A DNA stretch of 64,000 nt from the NCBI GenBank assembly GCA_965223675.1, contig OZ245013.1:2728001-2792000 (forward strand), given 5' to 3'. The DNA comes from JAGQKC01 sp965223675. Lineage in GTDB: Bacteria; Nitrospirota; Nitrospiria; Nitrospirales; UBA8639. The position numbers and the translations under genes are program-made. Each line of letters opens with the position of its first letter. Within the stretch, counting starts at the first letter, position 1. The notes beneath the pieces are model-generated. The model had not been told where the DNA came from. It made no database searches and worked only from the letters and a program-made list of their open reading frames with translations. This document shows positions 8,697-16,311 of the stretch, in pieces.

Positions 8697-8745
8697 AATT
8701 GTTGGTGAAGCCCCTCAGTTCTTTAGAAGTGAAAACTCTATCCTG

Positions 8746-9597
8746 TTAATCCCACCGCAATTCACGGAAAGCAATTGGCTTTCCAAACGATTGGTCAGTT
8801 CGATGACCTACGACTCTTACAACATGATCAATATTGGGTAGTTTGAGTTCTTCACCAATTTTAGGAACTCTTCCTTGACTCACCACATGGTCTGCGCTCT
8901 TGTCTAAGATTTCTTTCACAACATTCTCGAAAAGCCCTGATGGACGAAGGCATTCCAGGTCATCAAGACCAAACTTGCTCAATCCACGAGTATAAAACCA
9001 TACCTGACCTGATTCTAACTTTTCTCGTTGCTCGACCTGAATGTGCTCACCAAAATGAAACATCGTGAGCGCCTGATCTTGCCAATCCGAAGGATTGAGA
9101 TAAGTACCCGCCGCCACATCATACGCAGTTCCCTCCGTCAGCAGCGTTAATCCGCGAGCCAGACGAGCCACATGCAACACGACATCAAATTTCGACTGAC
9201 CATTATTTAGGCCTTGCGATACTTCGATGATGCTAGAATGATCCCAATGTAGTTGTTCGCTCCACATTTTGCTTACCTGAGCATCAAGGTCCATGTTGAT
9301 CCGTCCTCTCCATCGTGTATGGATCGCCTCAAATTGCATGTGACCTGTTTGAGTGAGAAACTGAACGGTCAATGGCCCTCCGTATTGCTGATCAAACCAG
9401 GCCACTAAAAATCCAGGCGGCGGCGGATCAGCATGGGTAAATCCAATAACGTAGGTAGGAAGCGTCCAAGAAGTTCCTGCTTTCTTTTTTTTTATCTTTT
9501 TCATGTCGGAAAGCGAAAGAAAGTCAGTGCGGGTCTCTCGCATAGAGGCAGTCTTATCCGCTGGCAGTTCCATGTCTCTTACCAGACGAAAGGACAT
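8746..9597 (-). CDS. Hypothetical protein, 283 residues
   Basis: I do not recognise the family. The protein is soluble, with no signal peptide or membrane segment. It has a short Lys-rich stretch (MKKIKKKK) near residue 35 and several aromatic and histidine-rich segments (WTLPTYVIGFTHADPPPPG, MWSEQLHWDHSSIIEVSQGL, MFHFGEHIQVEQREKL). The pattern of a middle domain that reads like a general enzyme fold and a C-terminal half rich in charged residues gives no clear hint. No strong ribosome binding site precedes the ATG at 9597; an AGGAGG lies 17 bases away, so the start could be elsewhere. It is convergent with the SPFH gene. Confidence 0.7.
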   Translation of the reverse strand: MSFRLVRDMELPADKTASMRETRTDFLSLSDMKKIKKKKAGTSWTLPTYVIGFTHADPPPPGFLVAWFDQQYGGPLTVQFLTQTGHMQFEAIHTRWRGRINMDLDAQVSKMWSEQLHWDHSSIIEVSQGLNNGQSKFDVVLHVARLARGLTLLTEGTAYDVAAGTYLNPSDWQDQALTMFHFGEHIQVEQREKLESGQVWFYTRGLSKFGLDDLECLRPSGLFENVVKEILDKSADHVVSQGRVPKIGEELKLPNIDHVVRVVGHRTDQSFGKPIAFRELRWD

Positions 9598-9636
9598 ACC
9601 CTGTTATAAATAATCCTCCTACTGTCATGTGGCTTA

Positions 9637-9827
9637 CAAGTACACTTGCCCACGATAGCTCCATAGGCCTAGCCCCACTGAAGTTTCTTCTCTTTGCGAA
9701 TTCATGTGCTCAATTGATGTCTGTATTATAAGTGGCCTTGCCCACGATAGCTCCATAGGCCTAGCCCCACTGAAGTTCCTTCTCTTTGCGAATTCATGTG
9801 CCCAATTGATGTCTGTATTATAAGTGG
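9637..9827. repeat. 92-bp tandem repeat, two near-identical copies
   Basis: A unit beginning ATAAGTGG...CTTGCCCACGATAGC recurs exactly 92 bases later: 9645-9736 is repeated at 9737-9827, with only about two mismatches in that stretch. Each copy holds the palindrome TAGGCCTA (9664-9671 and 9756-9763). Read on the minus strand, the unit junction contains TATAAT. 92 is not a multiple of three, and the minus-strand frame across it (9634-9873) reads each copy in a different frame, so it is not a coding repeat. Confidence 0.85.
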
Positions 9828-10108
9828 TCAAGTGCATACGATATTGACTATTCTCTGGCCTGCCTACAGGCAATTTTCCATGATATCGGAAACCATGTGA
9901 AATTTAGATTATAAGTAGGTTAGGTGACCACGGTCATTCGATATCCCACGAATAACTGAAAGTCATACATCGTTGCAATCATCCCCCTCTTGACATGTGA
10001 ACTACATGTGGTCCTGGTGAGTACGATAGTTGATTTTTCTATATGTTGACTAATGGACGACTTTCAATGATATTCAAAACGTACTGATATCTCGATTACA
10101 GGTACTCA
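9828..10108. repeat. Decayed continuation of the 92-bp repeat
   Basis: The start motif AAGTGG/AAGTAGG/ATGTGG followed by an ACGATA-like block recurs close to the 92-base phase (near 9822, 9914 and 10006), but the rest of each unit has diverged. No gene is present. This looks like older copies of the array, running up to the stop of the zinc-ribbon gene. Confidence 0.4.
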
Positions 10109-10504
10109 CTACCATTTAGCTTCGGCGGGCGGCCACTCGAGTTCTGCTTGACGACCACAGAAATGGCATGAGATTCGGTAGCGGGCTTTTCGGCGAGGAT
10201 TTGGAAGGGATTTAAAGTGGACAGGGGCCTGATCGTGTGGACAGACAGGCTCAAGGTGTAAAAGGTGTTCTTCGGTAATCTCGATCAATGCGGCTTCATC
10301 CCAAGGTGGCTCAATTTTTAGTTCGCCAGAGATCTCTTCATTCCAATCACACTGATTACAGTGAAAGCTAAACGTCTTGACTCGATCATAACGATTGGAA
10401 AGATCATTGACCGTGACTACCCCTGAACAATCTGGGGTCATGCATTTGACAGATGTCTTATGCAAAGCTTGAACGAAGACCGAAGGCGCTTTGGTGACAT
10501 TCAT
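10109..10504 (-). CDS. Hypothetical zinc-ribbon-like protein
   Basis: The 131-residue soluble protein has two sets of paired cysteines that could each build a zinc site: C21/C26 (KCMTPDC) with C49/C52 (CNQC), and C89 (VCPHDQ) with C113/C116 (CHFC). The arrangement resembles tandem zinc ribbons, but I know no family for it. The gene starts 15 bases after the stop of the 6-phosphogluconolactonase gene, so both are probably on one transcript. No strong ribosome binding site is seen. The function is unknown; a nucleic-acid or protein binding role would be a guess. Confidence 0.65.
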   Translation of the reverse strand: MNVTKAPSVFVQALHKTSVKCMTPDCSGVVTVNDLSNRYDRVKTFSFHCNQCDWNEEISGELKIEPPWDEAALIEITEEHLLHLEPVCPHDQAPVHFKSLPNPRRKARYRISCHFCGRQAELEWPPAEAKW

Positions 10505-10519
10505 GGCGTCTGTATGCTT

Positions 10520-11272
10520 TCAAAGAGTTAGGATTGTTGTTTTCTCTAAAAGGCTAGCCGCTCCTTTATCGACTAACCAAAGTAGTTCACCAGATACTGG
10601 GTTGATCACCTGAGAAGGATACATGTCTTGTTGTGAAGGCCCTTCTAATACCGCCCGTAGAGCGCTCGCTTTATCCTCTCCGCTTACTAGAAACATAATA
10701 TGTCGGGCTTGATTTAGCACGACAGGTGTCAGCGTCACACGATGCGTTTGAAATTTTTCAACCCAGGGAGCAACGACCCATCGCGACGATTCGTGTACAG
10801 CCCCAGTCCCAGGAAACAATGATGCCGTGTGGCCATCAGGCCCCATACCTAAGAGGATAAGATCAAAAACGGGAACCTCACCCTCTGAGGGTGAAAATAC
10901 CTTCCGCAAAGCTTCCTCATAGACAGCTGCTGCATCCGACGCGTTGAGCAACTCCCCTTGTATTCGATGAATCTGTTCCGAAACGACTGGAACGTGAGAG
11001 AGTAACGATTCATATGCCATCCGATAATTACTCTCTTGATGTTCCGGCGAAACATGTCGCTCATCGCCCCAAAATACATGAAGCTTCTGCCAATCGATCT
11101 TCGAGCGGTAAGGTTCACTGGCTAAAAGCGTATACAAAGCCTTAGGAGTTGATCCGCCGGCAAGCGCGACGGTCATTCGCCCAGTCTGTCTAATAGACTC
11201 TTCGGTAATGTTACAGAATTTCTGAGCGGCAATGGGGAAAAGTTGCTGCGATTCGGAAACTTTGTGAACCAT
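10520..11272 (-). CDS. pgl: 6-phosphogluconolactonase (DevB/Pgl type)
   Basis: The protein hydrolyses 6-phosphogluconolactone in the oxidative pentose-phosphate pathway. The family blocks are present in order: VALAGGSTPKALYTLL (phosphate-binding loop), KLHVFWGDERHVSPEHQESN, and FDLILLGMGPDGHTASLFPG with the catalytic histidine. The length of about 250 residues is normal for the DevB family. I prefer the ATG at 11272; a GTG three codons upstream (11281) is also possible, since AGAGGT sits five bases before it. The zinc-ribbon gene follows 15 bases downstream. No glucose-6-phosphate dehydrogenase or 6-phosphogluconate dehydrogenase is in the window. Confidence 0.93.
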   Translation of the reverse strand: MVHKVSESQQLFPIAAQKFCNITEESIRQTGRMTVALAGGSTPKALYTLLASEPYRSKIDWQKLHVFWGDERHVSPEHQESNYRMAYESLLSHVPVVSEQIHRIQGELLNASDAAAVYEEALRKVFSPSEGEVPVFDLILLGMGPDGHTASLFPGTGAVHESSRWVVAPWVEKFQTHRVTLTPVVLNQARHIMFLVSGEDKASALRAVLEGPSQQDMYPSQVINPVSGELLWLVDKGAASLLEKTTILTL

Positions 11273-11393
11273 ACGGATCACTCTCGACCTCTGGCGAGAT
11301 ATACCCTCAAAATTCCAACTTTCTCCAACTCAAGCTACAAGCCTGCATATCAAGGACTGACTTATGAAGTGTATCTCTTTGTGACGTTGCTAT

Positions 11394-11705
11394 CTAACAG
11401 TCAGTCGTATCGTAAGAATCCAGTTTATCTTCCTTATCGAAATCTAACGTGATCTCACAAGAATTCGGAGAAAAATTAAAAAAAGGGAAATGTTTCTCTC
11501 CCCCTGCAATCCGGTGATAGACCCAAGTTTCTCCCCCAAAAAATCGTTGAGACTTTCCACTGGGCTTGCCCCAGTTTTCTTCAAACCAGGCCTTGTCCTT
11601 GCCTTCGAATTTGGCAGGATCTAATGAGGCCTCAAGATATGGGTTTCCTCCACAAGCAACCACCATGAGCCCAATACATACAAGACCAATGAATCGTCTT
11701 ATCAC
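11394..11705 (-). CDS. Small lipoprotein, BamE/SmpA-like
   Basis: The protein has 103 residues. The N-terminal signal (FIGLVCIGLMVVAC) ends in a lipobox with the lipidated cysteine at residue 18. The mature part (FEGKDKAWFEENWGKPSGKS, WVYHRIAGGEK, ITLDFDKEDKLDSYDTTDC) has the short alpha-beta-beta pattern of BamE/OmlA-type lipoproteins: a helix leading into a GxP turn, then a tryptophan-containing strand. The similarity is by pattern only. The start is a GTG at 11705 with GGGAGG upstream. It stands alone, about 110 bases beyond pgl. Confidence 0.75.
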   Translation of the reverse strand: MIRRFIGLVCIGLMVVACGGNPYLEASLDPAKFEGKDKAWFEENWGKPSGKSQRFFGGETWVYHRIAGGEKHFPFFNFSPNSCEITLDFDKEDKLDSYDTTDC

Positions 11706-11907
11706 GAGGTATCCTCCCCTACCAAATTAACACAATATTATGACTTCTTCATTTCTCTGCAATTCTTCCCAGTAATTCTCACTAAAATTCTAGCCCCCCT
11801 CAGAAGATCCGTCAAATAAATGCTCTCCTAAAGTTGTTTGACAGTGAATGCACTCCTAAATCAGTGGAAATTTTCCATTACCTACTTTTCGTCTTCGATC
11901 TACCGTC

Positions 11908-12615
11908 TCATATTTTCTGGGATAGCATTGCTTTTGCCATGCGGAACACGTGATAAAACATTGGACGTGTCAATTTCCCAGTGAAGGTGTTTTGTTGACT
12001 GGGATGATACGAGCCAATGAGAGTAACTTCCCATGGAAGAAGATATGATGCTCCATGACCAAATTTAGGCCTCGGTGAAGGAATCGTATGGCCTAATTCC
12101 TGACATGTTTTGAGATACTCATCGAACGCAATTTTCCCTAGAGCCACGACGACCTGTATTTTTGTTAACAAATGAAATTCCTCTATCAGATACGGGCGAC
12201 ATGCATCAAATTCTTCCTTGAGTGGTTTATTGGCAGGAGGTGCGCACCGTACAGCAGCCGCGATATAACAATCCTTTAACTTCATCCCATCATTGGCATG
12301 TGTAGAGTCTGGTTGATTGGCAAAACCGAATTGATGTAATGCGTCATAGAGCCAATCCCCACTTCGATCACCAGTAAACACGCGCCCAGTCCGATTCCCA
12401 CCGTGAGCGGCCGGGGCCAGGCCAACGACAAAAAGCTTGGCCTTGGGGTCACCAAATCCTGGAATGGGCCGGCCCCAATAGTTCCAATCCTGAAATCGTC
12501 TCACCTTAACTCGAGCAACTTCGCGACGATATTTCGTCAAACGCGGGCATAACGTGCAATCAGACACCGTTTGATGTAAAACCTTGAGAGATGGCATAGG
12601 CGGGGATGTTACCAT
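11908..12615 (-). CDS. Uracil-DNA glycosylase, family 5 (UdgB type)
   Basis: The protein removes uracil, and in this family other deaminated bases, from DNA. It has the iron-sulfur cysteines of family 4/5 enzymes (CTLCPRL near the N-terminus; AAAVRCAPP; a further Cys in FDACRPYL) and the motif GLAPAAHGGNRTGRVFTGDR, whose Ala/His pattern is typical of family 5. The C-terminal block IGSYHPSQQNTF carries the conserved histidine. The start is uncertain: I use the ATG at 12615 (about 235 residues). The frame stays open to an ATG at 12657 that overlaps the start codon of the divergent glycerate kinase, and beyond that to 12747. Confidence 0.9.
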   Translation of the reverse strand: MVTSPPMPSLKVLHQTVSDCTLCPRLTKYRREVARVKVRRFQDWNYWGRPIPGFGDPKAKLFVVGLAPAAHGGNRTGRVFTGDRSGDWLYDALHQFGFANQPDSTHANDGMKLKDCYIAAAVRCAPPANKPLKEEFDACRPYLIEEFHLLTKIQVVVALGKIAFDEYLKTCQELGHTIPSPRPKFGHGASYLLPWEVTLIGSYHPSQQNTFTGKLTRPMFYHVFRMAKAMLSQKI

Positions 12616-12655
12616 AGGTGAGCCATACACTCCCATACCACACGCCAAGTAATTC

Positions 12656-13993
12656 ATGACGATTAACTTTCCTATCAGAAAAACCAAAGCGCTCCTTAAA
12701 CAACTCATACAGGCAGGACTGGCTGCTGCTGATCCAGTAGCGAGCATCCCCCAAGTATGTAATCGTAAAGACGATACTTTATGTGTTGGACGACGACGTT
12801 ATGATCTTCAAAAATATGAACGCGTGGTGTGTATGGGAATAGGTAAAGCCTCAGCAAGAATGGCTATGGCTTTACGACAACTGCTTGGCAAACACCTGGA
12901 TGGCGGATTGATCATCGTCAAAGATTACCCAAATTGTCCGATCAAAAACATCGATGTGTGGAAGGCCGGACATCCTATTCCTAACGCACAAAGCCATCGA
13001 GCGGCAAAAGCTGCAGAACGTCTGCTCAAGTCTCTCACAACTCGAGACTTACTCATTGTCCTTATCTCAGGCGGTTCCTCTAGTCTCCTGGCAAGTCCAA
13101 CTACAGGCCTGACACTGAAGAATAAACAACGCACAACACATCTGCTTCTTCGCAGTGGTGCCACAATTCAGGAAATGAATATCGTTCGAAAACATCTCTC
13201 AGCCATCAAGGGGGGACAATTCATTACATCCACATCAGCCACTATCATAAGTCTCATTCTTTCAGATGTGCTCGACGATGATCTTTCAACGATTGGATCG
13301 GGGTTGACGTCACCGGATCCAAGCACATTCCTTGACGCCCGCCACATACTAGACCGATACCATCTTTGGAACCGCATTCCAGCAGCTGTTAAACATCATA
13401 TCGTAAAAGGAATCAAAGAAGTCGTGCCGGAAACAATCAAGCCGGGAGCCCCTCAGTTAAAAAGAGTCCAAAATGTCATTATTGGGAACAATCAACTCGC
13501 AGTCAAACAGATTGCCAAAACAGCTAAGAGGTTAGGGCTCTGTCCTCATATACAGACCACCAGCCTGCAAGGTGAAGCTAAAGAAATTGGAAGTACCATC
13601 GCCTCTCTTGCTAAAAATATTGGGAATGAAAAAGGCCCCATTCGCCCACCAGCTTGCATAATCTGGGGAGGAGAACCGACTGTGACGGTCACGGGTCAAG
13701 GCAAAGGTGGACGTGCTCAAGAATGTGCCTTATCTGCAGCCATAGGCATGGCTGGACTCTCCAACATGATTATGGCAGGGTTGGGAACAGATGGATCAGA
13801 CGGCCCTACCGATGTGGCCGGAGCGGTCATCGATGGAAACACCATTGCTCGAGCAACGCTCAAAGGCATTAACGCTGATAAGGCATTGCAGACTCACGAC
13901 AGCTATACGTTCTTTAAACAAGTCGATGGACATATCAAAACGGGCCCCACAGGCACTAACGTGAATGACATTTATTTATTACTAGCGTTGTGA
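12656..13993 (+). CDS. Glycerate 2-kinase (MOFRL family)
   Basis: The 445-residue enzyme phosphorylates D-glycerate to 2-phosphoglycerate. The N-terminal kinase domain shows VVCMGIGKASARMA and VLISGGSSSLLASP (phosphate loop), then the substrate block SAIKGGQF and LILSDVLDDDLSTIGSG. The C-terminal MOFRL domain shows GGRAQECALSAA and GLGTDGSDGPTDVAGAV. Family members begin with the same RKTKALLKQLIQAGLAAADP stretch near residue 8, so the ATG at 12656 is right even though the ribosome binding site is weak. It may feed photorespiration-like or serine-linked glycerate into glycolysis; serA and serC lie 44 kb away. It is divergent from the uracil-DNA glycosylase with almost no space between. Confidence 0.95.
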   Translation: MTINFPIRKTKALLKQLIQAGLAAADPVASIPQVCNRKDDTLCVGRRRYDLQKYERVVCMGIGKASARMAMALRQLLGKHLDGGLIIVKDYPNCPIKNIDVWKAGHPIPNAQSHRAAKAAERLLKSLTTRDLLIVLISGGSSSLLASPTTGLTLKNKQRTTHLLLRSGATIQEMNIVRKHLSAIKGGQFITSTSATIISLILSDVLDDDLSTIGSGLTSPDPSTFLDARHILDRYHLWNRIPAAVKHHIVKGIKEVVPETIKPGAPQLKRVQNVIIGNNQLAVKQIAKTAKRLGLCPHIQTTSLQGEAKEIGSTIASLAKNIGNEKGPIRPPACIIWGGEPTVTVTGQGKGGRAQECALSAAIGMAGLSNMIMAGLGTDGSDGPTDVAGAVIDGNTIARATLKGINADKALQTHDSYTFFKQVDGHIKTGPTGTNVNDIYLLLAL

Positions 13994-14102
13994 ACCGAAT
14001 AATTTTTTGCACAGGATTGAAACGTTTCACTTACGATACTTAGCAGTATGCAATGAACCTCGAAACACAACACTAGCACTCTAATCGATTCGAAGAAATA
14101 CT

Positions 14103-14119
14103 CCTCCTTTGTAAGGAGG
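14103..14119 (+). promoter_or_regulatory. Small hairpin upstream of MazG-like gene
   Basis: CCTCCTT pairs with AAGGAGG around a TGT loop. The 3' arm is a perfect Shine-Dalgarno sequence, but it lies 24 bases from the GTG start. A second, weaker site (GGTAGG) lies nearer. It could mask or offer a ribosome site; this is seen in sequence only. Confidence 0.35.
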
Positions 14120-14143
14120 GGAAAAGGGAAGGTAGGAACACCA

Positions 14144-14518
14144 GTGAACGACGCACAACAAATGGTCCTCGAGTTTCATCAACAATTTGACATTCATGTG
14201 GCAGCTCAACCAACTATGCCAGATGAGCCCACACAAAAACTACGTGTCCGGCTCATTCAAGAAGAATTCGACGAACTTCAAGAAGCGATGAAAACCAAGA
14301 ATCTACCAAACATCGCCAAGGAACTTGCCGACCTTTTGTATGTTGTATATGGCACGGCAGTCTCGTGTGGAATTGATATGGAGCCCGTCTTCAAAGAGGT
14401 TCACCGCTCGAATATGAGTAAAGTGGGTGGTTATAAACGAGAGGATGGCAAATGGGTCAAACCCTCAACCTACTCACCAGCGCAGGTCCGTCCTATCATT
14501 AATCGACAATTATCATAA
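14144..14518 (+). CDS. MazG-like / phosphoribosyl-ATP pyrophosphohydrolase-like protein
   Basis: The 124-residue all-alpha NTP pyrophosphatase-like protein has the metal-binding pattern EEFDEL followed about 25 residues later by ELADLLYVVYG, the ExxE...ExxD arrangement of the MazG/HisE superfamily. The C-terminal SNMSKVGGYKREDGKWVKP block is shared with proteins often labelled phosphoribosyl-ATP diphosphatase, and with phage-like NTP-PPases. It is therefore probably a house-cleaning nucleotide hydrolase rather than true HisE; no his biosynthesis genes are beside it. The start is a GTG with purine-rich sequence before it. Confidence 0.8.
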   Translation: MNDAQQMVLEFHQQFDIHVAAQPTMPDEPTQKLRVRLIQEEFDELQEAMKTKNLPNIAKELADLLYVVYGTAVSCGIDMEPVFKEVHRSNMSKVGGYKREDGKWVKPSTYSPAQVRPIINRQLS

Positions 14519-15031
14519 AACCAACCGATAGCTCTTAGATGTGGAATGAAACTCCACGGCCTAACAGCCGTGGTCTCTTTTGTTACATGTTTCTCATGAG
14601 ACGCATCGCGGCTCCTAGCTCACACCCACACCCTCATCGGTGGAATACTCCCGCTTAAATAGAAACATTAATTATGTTTATTTTACAAGCATGCTTTTAT
14701 TGCTCATTCACAATAATACATTCACTACTACCAAAAGTGCGTGCCCCGTCGTATCTGAAAAGATTCCTTTCGTATCTAAAAATGTAAAAAGAACTTTTCC
14801 TAAAGTTGAGTTGATCTGCACTCCCAATACCCTTCTAGATTTGACTCACACCTTCAAAGGTCGTTGAAACTTAAGACTTTTAATCGTGTCTCCTTTTCGG
14901 AGTCTTAAGATTTCCATGACTGGCAACAATGTTGCTTTATTTTTTCAATGACGACCAAGACGCACATAAATGTTTCGTGTAAAGAACGTATTCATCACGA
15001 TGAAAAATAGATACAAAAAAGGAGTATCACG
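14519..15031. other. Intergenic region with repeat copy 1 and a hairpin
   Basis: No confident gene is present. Besides the dispersed repeat it holds an inverted repeat, CTTAAGACT (14870-14878) with AGTCTTAAG (14901-14909), enclosing a CTCC-TTTTC-GGAG inner hairpin. A 75-codon plus-strand frame at 14640-14867 begins inside the repeat and is not called. Confidence 0.4.
14544..14661. repeat. Hairpin-rich dispersed repeat, copy 1 (IS200/IS605-end-like)
   Basis: About 118 bases match a second copy at 19403-19518. The element starts AATGAAACTCCACGGC, followed by the hairpin CCACGGC/GCCGTGG, then a CATG...CATG small palindrome, then a C/A-rich stretch, ending ACTCCCGCTTAAATAG. The same layout (strong GC hairpin next to GAAACTCC, CATG hairpin, then ACTCxCGC) is typical of ends of IS200/IS605-type elements. 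No transposase or TnpB remains nearby. Confidence 0.6.
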
Positions 15032-15244
15032 ATGAACACATCGACCTCATCTTTGGAAAGCAATGTTGACGTTAAGAACTCAGAGGAAAAAACATGCTCA
15101 CTCAGAACGCCAGCTGACCGAGAACACAGTTTTTCTCCTGACAGCGACGCCATTGCCATCCTACGTAAACGGAGGCTCCGTCGAGGAAGAGCTATTGCGG
15201 CAGCAGCCGTAAGTTGTACCTCGGCTCGAATTGTCACTTCGTAG
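15032..15244 (+). CDS. Small protein with basic C-terminal segment, 70 residues
   Basis: A strong ribosome binding site (AAAAAAGGAG, ending seven bases before the ATG) supports this short frame. The product is polar and acidic at the N-terminus (MNTSTSSLESNVDVKNSEEK) and has a basic patch then an alanine run (ILRKRRLRRGRAIAAAAVSC). The antisense strand also has an open frame (14995-15276), so coding status is not certain. I recognise no family. It lies about 100 bases before the beta-helix gene on the same strand. Confidence 0.45.
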   Translation: MNTSTSSLESNVDVKNSEEKTCSLRTPADREHSFSPDSDAIAILRKRRLRRGRAIAAAAVSCTSARIVTS

Positions 15245-15348
15245 TGTATAGACCGTTGAGGGCATGGCGACATCAAGAACTGACTTGCTGAGAGTTCGTC
15301 AACATGTTTAAAAGAAGTATGTCATTTCAGGATATCTAAGAGGTCTTT

Positions 15349-16233
15349 ATGAATTATTTAAGAAATCACAGTGCGTTGAAATTCATGATAGGATTGGGGT
15401 TATTTGTTTTGAGCGGAAACTTTCTAACTCCTGCCATTGGGGTCGGTGCTCAAAATATGGTCTATGTCTCAGAAGAACTTGGTGTGGGAGGAAGTTGTAA
15501 CGGATTACAGTTGCTGCTGAATAACAATGCTGGCGGGACTATTGTTCTAGATCGGGAATGCGAACTATCAAGTACACTTACGATACCAAAACAGACAACA
15601 CTCGCCGGAGTGGGAATTTTCGGAAACGGTCTGCTTCATTTTATGAATCTGCCGATAGGCTCCTCCGCGATCAGACTTGAACCGCTGAACGGTAGCGGAG
15701 ATACCAGCCACATTACACTTCGCAATTTAGTGATTATCGGTCCCAACAACGTCGTGGGGATAAACGTATCACAGAGCAGCATCGTGTATATACAAAACGT
15801 CCGTATCACTGGTTTCAATGTCGGAATTTTCGGACTGAAATCGAATGCCCTCATGGTCGATCACAGTAATATATCTTTAAGCAAATACTACAACATCATT
15901 GCGAGTCAAGACACAGCAAATTGGCGAATACGAGATAGCATGATTAATCAAGCCGAAGAAGGCGGTGTGTTAATTAAAACCAACCCCCAGAGCGGCCATG
16001 TCATCGACGGCAATATCATTTCATCAAACCAGAAGTATGGAATTAATACATACGGTCGAGGAACAGTTATTACTCATAATCGATTCCGAACAAATAAGGG
16101 CATCGACATTAGGATTGACTCCGGAGCCGAAGAAACTCGCATTTCAGAAAACTATTTCAATAATATTGGAAACATTGAAAACAATAGTATCACCACTCAA
16201 TGTTCGCACAACATAGAGGAATTAAGCTGCTAG
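15349..16233 (+). CDS. Secreted right-handed beta-helix protein
   Basis: The 294-residue protein has an N-terminal signal peptide (FMIGLGLFVLSGNFLTPAIGVGA) and then repeats of the parallel beta-helix type: ITLRNLVIIGPNNVVGINV, IVYIQNVRITGFNVGIFG, HVIDGNIISSNQKYGINTYG, TVITHNRFRTNKGIDIRI. Two Cys pairs may form disulfides (CNG/REC at the start, CSHNIEELSC at the end). Such proteins include polysaccharide lyases and epimerases (NosD/PbH1 type), but I see no clear catalytic acid cluster, so the role is unknown. It is convergent with the GTPase pair. Confidence 0.78.
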   Translation: MNYLRNHSALKFMIGLGLFVLSGNFLTPAIGVGAQNMVYVSEELGVGGSCNGLQLLLNNNAGGTIVLDRECELSSTLTIPKQTTLAGVGIFGNGLLHFMNLPIGSSAIRLEPLNGSGDTSHITLRNLVIIGPNNVVGINVSQSSIVYIQNVRITGFNVGIFGLKSNALMVDHSNISLSKYYNIIASQDTANWRIRDSMINQAEEGGVLIKTNPQSGHVIDGNIISSNQKYGINTYGRGTVITHNRFRTNKGIDIRIDSGAEETRISENYFNNIGNIENNSITTQCSHNIEELSC

Positions 16234-16311
16234 CCAAAAAATCGCTTTAATACTAGATTGGTGTTTCAATTGAGGATGACGGATGAAGTTACCTGATTAA
16301 TTTCCAGGCAG

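Noticed and set aside
9634..9873. 79-codon minus-strand frame across the 92-bp repeat
   Set aside because: The repeat length is not a multiple of three, so the two copies are read in different frames; not a coding pattern.
14640..14867. 75-codon plus-strand frame after repeat copy 1
   Set aside because: It starts inside the dispersed repeat, has no ribosome site and a low-complexity Thr/Lys/Val composition.
14995..15276. Minus-strand frame opposite the 70-residue gene
   Set aside because: No ribosome site; the plus strand has a strong one, so the plus-strand gene is preferred.
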